Shown piece by piece: positions 6,416-10,785 of a stretch of 10,785 nt of DNA. The first letter of the stretch is position 1, and every line of letters begins with the position of its first letter. Position numbers and translations under genes: made by a program. Below the pieces are notes generated by a model, which did no database searches, was not told where the DNA came from, and saw only the letters and a list, made by a program, of their open reading frames with translations. The stretch spans positions 1 to 10,785 of the forward strand of contig JAHHRH010000047.1 in NCBI GenBank assembly GCA_020025915.1, given 5' to 3'. This DNA comes from Sutterella sp. Lineage in GTDB: Bacteria; Pseudomonadota; Gammaproteobacteria; Burkholderiales; Burkholderiaceae_F.

Positions 6416-7423
6416 ATGTCCGATCATATGCGACATCTGATGATTGACCGTCTTTTGTCCGAACAAAGTGTCGTAAGTTTTCAGGAGTTGCAAAACGTTC
6501 TGCATGTCAGCGCCCCAACGGTTAAGCGCGACATTCGCTATATGCGCGAAGAGTTGAATGCGCCTATCGTCTATTCCCGCAGTAAAGGTGGGTATTTGTA
6601 CGAAACGCCTGAGAAAGCAAGTGGGGACGCCAAGCGTGTCTTCGCTTTGCGTAAAAAAGGGTGGTTTAGCGCGCAGGAATTGTATGTGCTCGTCAAAACC
6701 ATCGATTTGCTTGAAGGCTTAGCGAGCGATGAAACCTCGGCTATTCTCAAAGAGATCGAACCGTTACGTGCTCGCGTAACTTCTCTGTTAGGTCTTAACG
6801 GCGTGTCTCCAAAGGAATTGCTTGGGCGTGTGAGAATCTTTGATTACTCAGCGCTTCATCAAGAACCTGCCTCGTTTTTGACAGTAGGGATCGCCATTTG
6901 TGAACACAAACGTCTTCATATCGCGTATCACAATCGTACGCGCAAGATTGATACGTTCCGTGAGGTTTCTCCGTTACGCCTTGTTCATTACCGCAATCAT
7001 TGGTATCTTGACGCGTATTGTCATATGTCGGACGCTTTCCGTACGTTCACGATTGAAAATATTCGTCGTTGCGTGATGTTGCCTCGTCTAGCTAAACGCG
7101 TTTCTTTGCGTGAAATTGAAAGCCAATTAGACCAGAGCTATGGTATTTTCCGCAGTGGTGAGCCTAAGGTTGCTGTTCTTATCTTTGATGAAGAAGCGTC
7201 ACCTTACATTCGTCGTGAGACCTGGCACCCAAAGCAGAAGATTTCCACGATGGGTGGTGGTGCCGTGAAACTTACGGTCCCGTATGCCAATCCGACTGAG
7301 TTGATCGGTGAGATCATGAAGTGGGGGCCGCATGTTGAGGTTGAAGGTCCTGAAGAACTTCGTCGTGAAGTGCAAGAGCATCTCCAGAAGACATTAGGTC
7401 TGTATACCACTCAGAAACCGTAA
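6416..7423 (+). CDS. WYL-domain transcriptional regulator (HTH-WYL-WCX)
   Basis: A 335-residue regulator of the YafY/WYL class. An N-terminal DeoR-like winged helix-turn-helix (about 5-62) contains VSFQELQNVLHVSAPTVKRDIRYMRE. A helical linker covers about 70-145. The WYL domain (about 155-225) carries SPLRLVHYRNHWYLDAYC, with Trp196-Tyr197-Leu198 as the name-giving motif. The C-terminal WCX-like domain (about 250-330) starts at PKVAVLIFDEEASPYI. WYL domains are ligand sensors, in known cases for single-stranded DNA or nucleotides, and such regulators control DNA-damage responses, phage-defence islands or metabolism; the ligand here is unknown. The start at 6416 has a strong AGGGGAA ribosome site 6 bp upstream. 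It has its own promoter region with a dyad that suggests autoregulation, and a metallophosphoesterase follows 42 bp downstream, likely in the same operon. Confidence 0.92.
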   Translation: MSDHMRHLMIDRLLSEQSVVSFQELQNVLHVSAPTVKRDIRYMREELNAPIVYSRSKGGYLYETPEKASGDAKRVFALRKKGWFSAQELYVLVKTIDLLEGLASDETSAILKEIEPLRARVTSLLGLNGVSPKELLGRVRIFDYSALHQEPASFLTVGIAICEHKRLHIAYHNRTRKIDTFREVSPLRLVHYRNHWYLDAYCHMSDAFRTFTIENIRRCVMLPRLAKRVSLREIESQLDQSYGIFRSGEPKVAVLIFDEEASPYIRRETWHPKQKISTMGGGAVKLTVPYANPTELIGEIMKWGPHVEVEGPEELRREVQEHLQKTLGLYTTQKP

Positions 7424-7465
7424 AGGTCATGATGGGGTCGACAGGCCCTTTAAAGGAAATTCAAC

Positions 7466-8548
7466 ATGACGGAAGAGCAGGTCAGGACTCGGCGTCATCG
7501 CGGTAGACGTCGCCGTCGCCTGTCCAGACCCCGGGATTTGCCGGACATCTTTTTCTGTGGAGATCCGCACGGCCGATTTGATCAAATCAATGAGGCTGCG
7601 CGTCTTTACGAACCAGATGCTATGGTGATTTTGGGGGATTTACAACCGCCCGCTCCATTACAGGTGGTACTAGCGGAAGCGCTAGCTCATACTGATATCT
7701 GGTGGATTCCAGGGAACCACGATACAGACACGGATGAGTTTTATGACTATTTGTGGCGTAGCGAGTTAGCAGGACACAATCTACATGGACGCGTTGCATG
7801 CATCGCCGGCTTACGCATTGGAGGCCTCGGTGGAGTGTTCCGTGGACAAGTTTGGATGCCGGACGGAAACCCCAATTACTACAGCCCGTCGACTTTTATG
7901 CGTAGGGTTGGCCCGAGCAATATTTGGCGCGGTGGCGTACCCCGTCGACATCGTTCAACGATTTTCCCTTCTGTCTACAGCAATATGTTGCGACAGAAAG
8001 CGGATATTTTGGTGACACATGAAGCGCCATCTTGTCACAAGAAAGGCTTTTCAGCATTGGATCGATTGAGTCGTTCGCTAGGGGCTCGTTGGTTCTTTCA
8101 TGGTCATCAGCATGAAGATAGGGCTTATGGGTTACAAGGTACGGTCTTTACGAGAGCGGTAGGGTACCAAGGTATTGTCAATTTGAAGGGTGAAGTTGTC
8201 GTTGCAGCAAAGTTGGATCCTCGTGAAGAGGCCGCTTTGCATGCTACCGAAGAATGGAAACGAAGAGAGATGACGAATCCCATCATCGTTCGTGATGAAG
8301 AAGGTCATATTTCCTTGTTGCCGTCAGGTATGACGGGTACGCCAGCTATTTTGCCGGTATCGATAAGAAAGCCAATCAAAGAGACTGCTAGTGAGGAAAC
8401 TATAGAAGTGGTTTCACCGTCGATCCCAGAGTCTGTCTCTAAAGATACAAAAGAATTAGAGACAAAGGTGACAAAGAGCAATCGACGGGTGCATCGCGTA
8501 TACCGAACAAAAATGTTTCGCGATCAGTATCGAAAACAAAAGAAATAA
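7466..8548 (+). CDS. Calcineurin-like metallophosphoesterase with basic ends
   Basis: A 360-residue protein. The full set of metallophosphoesterase metal ligands is visible: GDPHGR (Asp33, His35), GDL (Asp58), GNHD (Asn84, His85), THE (His185) and GHQH (His214, His216). The catalytic domain covers about 27-240 and should bind two metals and hydrolyse a phosphoester; the substrate (nucleic acid, nucleotide or protein) cannot be told. Residues 7-23 are almost all Arg, with HRGRRRRR. A tail of about 100 residues after the domain is rich in Glu, Ser, Thr and Lys, probably disordered, and ends in a second basic patch (RRVHRVYRTKMFRDQYRKQKK, residues about 340-360). These ends suggest contact with nucleic acid, which is an inference. 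There is no signal peptide. The start has a good AAAGGAA ribosome site that forms part of a 10-bp palindrome (7447-7456). It follows the WYL regulator by 42 bp and is closed by a strong terminator. Confidence 0.88.
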   Translation: MTEEQVRTRRHRGRRRRRLSRPRDLPDIFFCGDPHGRFDQINEAARLYEPDAMVILGDLQPPAPLQVVLAEALAHTDIWWIPGNHDTDTDEFYDYLWRSELAGHNLHGRVACIAGLRIGGLGGVFRGQVWMPDGNPNYYSPSTFMRRVGPSNIWRGGVPRRHRSTIFPSVYSNMLRQKADILVTHEAPSCHKKGFSALDRLSRSLGARWFFHGHQHEDRAYGLQGTVFTRAVGYQGIVNLKGEVVVAAKLDPREEAALHATEEWKRREMTNPIIVRDEEGHISLLPSGMTGTPAILPVSIRKPIKETASEETIEVVSPSIPESVSKDTKELETKVTKSNRRVHRVYRTKMFRDQYRKQKK

Positions 8549-8572
8549 CTGGTTGTGTCTTAACTCAGGGTC

Positions 8573-8613
8573 AAACAAAGAGGGCATGGAAAAAATCCAT
8601 GTCCTTTTTGTTT
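8573..8613. terminator. Bidirectional terminator between the phosphoesterase gene and moeA
   Basis: An 18-bp stem (8573-8590 with 8596-8613, two G-T pairs) encloses an AAAAA loop. The left arm is A-rich and the right arm ends in a T-rich run, so it can stop transcription from both convergent genes. It lies 24 bp after the phosphoesterase stop and 9 bp from the moeA stop. Confidence 0.9.
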
Positions 8614-8622
8614 CAAAAGTGG

Positions 8623-9858
8623 TTAACGTAAGTGAACAGTGATCAGCCCTTCTGTCATAGTTCCAGTAGCACTTTCAGGAATTTCGGCAATGGCGTTGCT
8701 CCGTGAAACACTAAGTAATGAAGCAGAGCTTTGTTGGTTCGCCGGAATAAATATCAATCCGTCGTTTGGGTCAACTTGCAGTTGACCACGAATAAAATCG
8801 CGGCGTCCTTCACGAGATTTGATTTTACCGTGTAATTTTGCTGTAAAGGTGAGTTCCTTATAAGGGACGCCTTCTAGCATAGCAATCGCAAAACGTAAGA
8901 AAAACTCAGCACTTGTCGCAGAAGCAACAGGGTTGCCCGGGAGCCCCAAAATAAGTGCTCGCCTATCTTTGAATGTACCAAATGAGAAGGGTTTACCTGG
9001 GCGCATAGCTACATGATAGTGCTGAAGATTAGCTATGCGATTCAGTACACTTGCGGTGAAGTCGCAGTCTCCTGGGCCAACACCGCCAGAACAGATGACA
9101 AGGTCATACTGCTGTGCGGCTTCCTTGAATTGAGCTTCAATCACTATGGCGTCATCAGGGAGGATGCCTAGGTATGTGGCTTGAGTACCTACTGAACGTG
9201 CCGCTAAAGTAACAAAGGTACCATTAGCGTTATAAATTTTGCCGTCTGTTAGAGGATGGCCGTCATTCGGTTCAATGAGTTCATCACCACTAGAAAATAC
9301 AGCAACGCGCAAACGTGGATAGCAAGGTAGCGTGGCGTAACCAAGACTGGCGGCTAAGCCAAGATCGCCTCGTGTTAGGCGGCGGGGAGCTTTGAGTAAG
9401 CATTCACCTTTGTGAAAAATTTCGCCTTGACGACGTACATTCGATCCGGCTTTTAATTGCCCGGGATCAAAACGAACGGCTTGATCACTGACTTCGGTTT
9501 GCTCAATAGGGATGACTGTGTCTAAGTCTGCGGGTAGTGGTGCGCCAGTCATAATACGTAAGGCAGCACCACGAGGAACTTCGTTTTCGAATGGATGGCC
9601 TGCTGTTGCGATCCCGCAGATAGGAAGCGTCAATATCGTTGGATCGTCCGACTCAAAATCGCTAGATCGGATAGCAAAGCCATCCATAGCGGAATTGTCA
9701 AAGAGTGGAAAGTCAAACTGTGACGAAATATCTTGAGCCAAGATACAGCCTTCGGCTTCCAAAAGTGGCGTAGCGATCGTGGTCGCTTTAAGAGGACGGA
9801 TGGCTTGACGCAGATGTTCAATAACCTGGTCAAATTCAGCACGAATGGCGTTAGACAT
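8623..9858 (-). CDS. moeA: Molybdopterin molybdenumtransferase MoeA
   Basis: A 411-residue enzyme that inserts molybdate into adenylylated molybdopterin, the last common step of molybdenum cofactor synthesis. The N-terminal part has the signature FDNSAMDGFA with Asp59, and AGSNVRRQGE at about 137-146. The MogA-like domain (about 180-325) shows FSSGDEL (Glu193), the SGGV loop at 257-260, MRPGKPFSFG at about 285-294 and LPGNPVA at 306-312. The small C-terminal beta domain covers about 335-411. Length matches the family. The loop after SGGV reads GPGDCDF where most relatives have S-V/M-G-D/E, a local divergence. The start at 9858 has an AGGA ribosome site 7 bp upstream. It is divergent from mobA, forming a small cofactor locus. 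A candidate -10 (TACAAT on the minus strand, 9911-9906) lies about 50 bp upstream, without a good -35. Confidence 0.95.
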   Translation of the reverse strand: MSNAIRAEFDQVIEHLRQAIRPLKATTIATPLLEAEGCILAQDISSQFDFPLFDNSAMDGFAIRSSDFESDDPTILTLPICGIATAGHPFENEVPRGAALRIMTGAPLPADLDTVIPIEQTEVSDQAVRFDPGQLKAGSNVRRQGEIFHKGECLLKAPRRLTRGDLGLAASLGYATLPCYPRLRVAVFSSGDELIEPNDGHPLTDGKIYNANGTFVTLAARSVGTQATYLGILPDDAIVIEAQFKEAAQQYDLVICSGGVGPGDCDFTASVLNRIANLQHYHVAMRPGKPFSFGTFKDRRALILGLPGNPVASATSAEFFLRFAIAMLEGVPYKELTFTAKLHGKIKSREGRRDFIRGQLQVDPNDGLIFIPANQQSSASLLSVSRSNAIAEIPESATGTMTEGLITVHLR

Positions 9859-9887
9859 GTAAGAATCCTAAAAGTCTGCTGATGGAT

Positions 9888-9903
9888 AAAGTAGACGTAC
9901 TTT
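9888..9903. repeat. 6-bp inverted repeat in the moeA/mobA gap
   Basis: AAAGTA (9888-9893) and TACTTT (9898-9903) flank GACG and form a perfect 16-bp dyad. It sits about where moeA transcription would begin if the minus-strand TACAAT at 9911-9906 is its -10. It could be an operator or a small leader hairpin; it does not resemble a ModE site as I remember it. Confidence 0.4.
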
Positions 9904-9976
9904 CGATTGTAGCCAAGCGCTCGAAATTACGCGTTTATTGAAGGCGCGACTTGAGCGAAATAAAGGAAACAAAATA

Positions 9977-10597
9977 ATGCAGCCTATGCCTATGGATGCA
10001 CCATCAAAAACCAATACGCTCGGTTTGGTTCTTGCTGGTGGTCGAGCGACTCGTATGGGTGGTGTCAATAAAGGATTGGTTCCTTTTAAAGGAAAGCCAA
10101 TGGCGGCCTGGGTGATTGATGCATTGTTGCAGCAAACGTCGCGTGTTTGGGTATCGGCTAACCGAGATCATGAAGACTTTTTATCGTTTGGCGTAGATCG
10201 CGTTTTGTCCGACTGTTTAAAAGACTTTCCTGGCCCTTTAGCTGCATTAGATAGCGTCAATGAAGCTAAAAAGCCAGGAGATTTCTCATGGGTGCTCATG
10301 GTGCCTTGTGATGTTCCGTTGGTGCCGGTCGATTTGTTAGGGCGATTTCGAGACGCATATGAAGATCAACCGGCAAAGGCGTATATCGTGAGTGCTAGAG
10401 AGCGACAACATAATACGATCGGGCTCATTCACCATTCTGTGCTAGACACTGTACGTCCATATCTTTTAAGAGGTGATCGGAAGGTCGGACTTTGGTTTAC
10501 GGAGCAAAAGTGTGTCGTTGTACCATGGGATGAGAAGGCAGGTTGTTTTGAAAATCTCAACACACTAGAGGATGTTGATCGTTTATTGGCGTTTTGA
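9977..10597 (+). CDS. mobA: Molybdenum cofactor guanylyltransferase MobA
   Basis: A 206-residue cytoplasmic nucleotidyltransferase that joins GMP from GTP to molybdenum-molybdopterin, giving the bis-MGD cofactor used by DMSO-reductase-family enzymes. The GTP-binding signature LAGGRATRMGG is at residues 19-29 and Lys32 follows. FPGPLAAL (84-91), the metal-binding PCDVP (Asp112) and the terminal FENLNT match the family (E. coli MobA has 194 residues). The frame is open upstream to a TTG at 9938, but the ATG at 9977 has a clear AAGGA ribosome site 9 bp before it and gives the normal N-terminus. ATGs at 9986 and 9992 are less well spaced. It is divergent from moeA with 118 bp between the start codons. 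The presence of mobA implies that the cell makes at least one bis-MGD enzyme. Confidence 0.94.
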   Translation: MQPMPMDAPSKTNTLGLVLAGGRATRMGGVNKGLVPFKGKPMAAWVIDALLQQTSRVWVSANRDHEDFLSFGVDRVLSDCLKDFPGPLAALDSVNEAKKPGDFSWVLMVPCDVPLVPVDLLGRFRDAYEDQPAKAYIVSARERQHNTIGLIHHSVLDTVRPYLLRGDRKVGLWFTEQKCVVVPWDEKAGCFENLNTLEDVDRLLAF

Positions 10598-10613
10598 ATG
10601 GGTTGTGTAAGGG

Positions 10614-10640
10614 AAATACCGTCTTTACGGTATTTTATTC
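10614..10640 (+). terminator. Terminator of mobA
   Basis: AAATACCG (10614-10621) pairs with CGGTATTT (10628-10635) around a six-base loop, followed by a short T-rich stretch. It lies 16 bp after the mobA stop and just before the rRNA-type promoters. The T-run is short, so it may be only moderately efficient. Confidence 0.7.
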
Positions 10641-10647
10641 AAAATTC

Positions 10648-10676
10648 TTGACAAATGACTGAAAAGAGTATGTAAT
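10648..10676 (+). promoter_or_regulatory. Sigma70 promoter P1 of the probable rRNA operon
   Basis: A consensus TTGACA (10648-10653), a 17-bp spacer and TGTAAT (10671-10676). It is the upstream member of a tandem pair whose -35 hexamers are 72 bp apart, as is common for rRNA operons. Confidence 0.75.
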
Positions 10677-10684
10677 AGCACAAC

Positions 10685-10712
10685 TTCGTTGTGACGCTGA
10701 GTTAACAACGAA
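10685..10712. repeat. 8-bp inverted repeat between the two rRNA promoters
   Basis: TTCGTTGT (10685-10692) and ACAACGAA (10705-10712) are exact reverse complements with a 12-bp spacer. The dyad ends 7 bp before the P2 -35, centred near -56 of P2, where an activator could touch RNA polymerase. In the P1 transcript it would form a hairpin. Confidence 0.5.
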
Positions 10713-10719
10713 TTTATTT

Positions 10720-10748
10720 TTGACAAAGAATGTTTGATCTGATATGAT
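10720..10748 (+). promoter_or_regulatory. Strong extended -10 promoter P2 of the probable rRNA operon
   Basis: Consensus TTGACA (10720-10725), a 17-bp spacer and TATGAT (10743-10748) preceded by TGA, an extended -10. The A/T-rich stretch just upstream (10711-10719) could act as an UP element. This is by far the strongest promoter in the window and fits a stable-RNA gene; transcription should start near 10755. Confidence 0.88.
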
Positions 10749-10757
10749 TAACATTCT

Positions 10758-10785
10758 GTGCTTTACGAAGCACTGTTCTTTAAAA
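10758..10785 (+). promoter_or_regulatory. rRNA leader: hairpin and boxA-like antitermination element (16S gene beyond the edge)
   Basis: GTGCTT (10758-10763) pairs with AAGCAC (10768-10773) around a TACG loop, a UNCG-type tetraloop. It is followed by TGTTCTTTAAAA (10774-10785), close to the boxA consensus TGCTCTTTAACA bound by NusB-NusE. The GCACTGTTCTTTAA context resembles what I recall of 16S leaders in Burkholderiales. The window ends inside this element, so the rRNA gene is inferred, not seen. Confidence 0.8.

Noticed and set aside
9938..9976. TTG start for MobA 13 codons upstream
   Set aside because: The ATG at 9977 has an AAGGA site at proper spacing and gives the usual N-terminus.
1..10785. 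CRISPR array, tRNA genes, phage genes, toxin-antitoxin pairs
   Set aside because: Looked for along both strands and not seen; all long frames are explained by the listed genes.

Overview
This window looks like ordinary chromosome of a betaproteobacterium, most likely a Burkholderiales gut lineage such as the Sutterellaceae. That is an inference from the divergent trxB / ftsK-lolA arrangement, the style of the proteins, the moderate GC content, and the boxA-type rRNA leader at the right edge. No database search was possible.

Layout from left to right. At 1-138 is the 3' end of an IS200/IS605-type tnpA, followed by its probable hairpin right end (150-191). A small unrecognised acidic-tailed protein (319-663) comes next, with its own terminator. 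Then a stand-alone PII signalling gene (glnB family, 820-1158) is separated by a long bidirectional terminator from a minus-strand pair, trxB followed by an Smr-domain gene (2893 down to 1238). The 286 bp between trxB and ftsK has no gene but holds two clean inverted repeats, one of them 20 bp upstream of the trxB start codon. On the plus strand follow ftsK and lolA (3180-6268), then a WYL-domain transcription regulator and a calcineurin-like metallophosphoesterase (6416-8548). A strong bidirectional terminator separates these from moeA (minus strand, 9858-8623). Divergent from moeA is mobA (9977-10597). The last 190 bp hold the mobA terminator and then two tandem sigma70 promoters, a hairpin and a boxA-like element, which is the usual start of a ribosomal RNA operon; the 16S gene itself would lie beyond the window.

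Most genes are housekeeping: nitrogen sensing (PII), thiol redox (TrxB), ribosome or DNA surveillance (Smr), chromosome segregation at the septum (FtsK), lipoprotein transport (LolA) and molybdenum cofactor assembly (MoeA, MobA). The part least explained by known pathways is the WYL regulator plus metallophosphoesterase pair. Its promoter carries two palindromes spaced exactly 20 bp apart, which look like an autoregulatory operator. I saw no CRISPR array, tRNA or complete mobile element, and no clear previously undescribed system beyond that pair.
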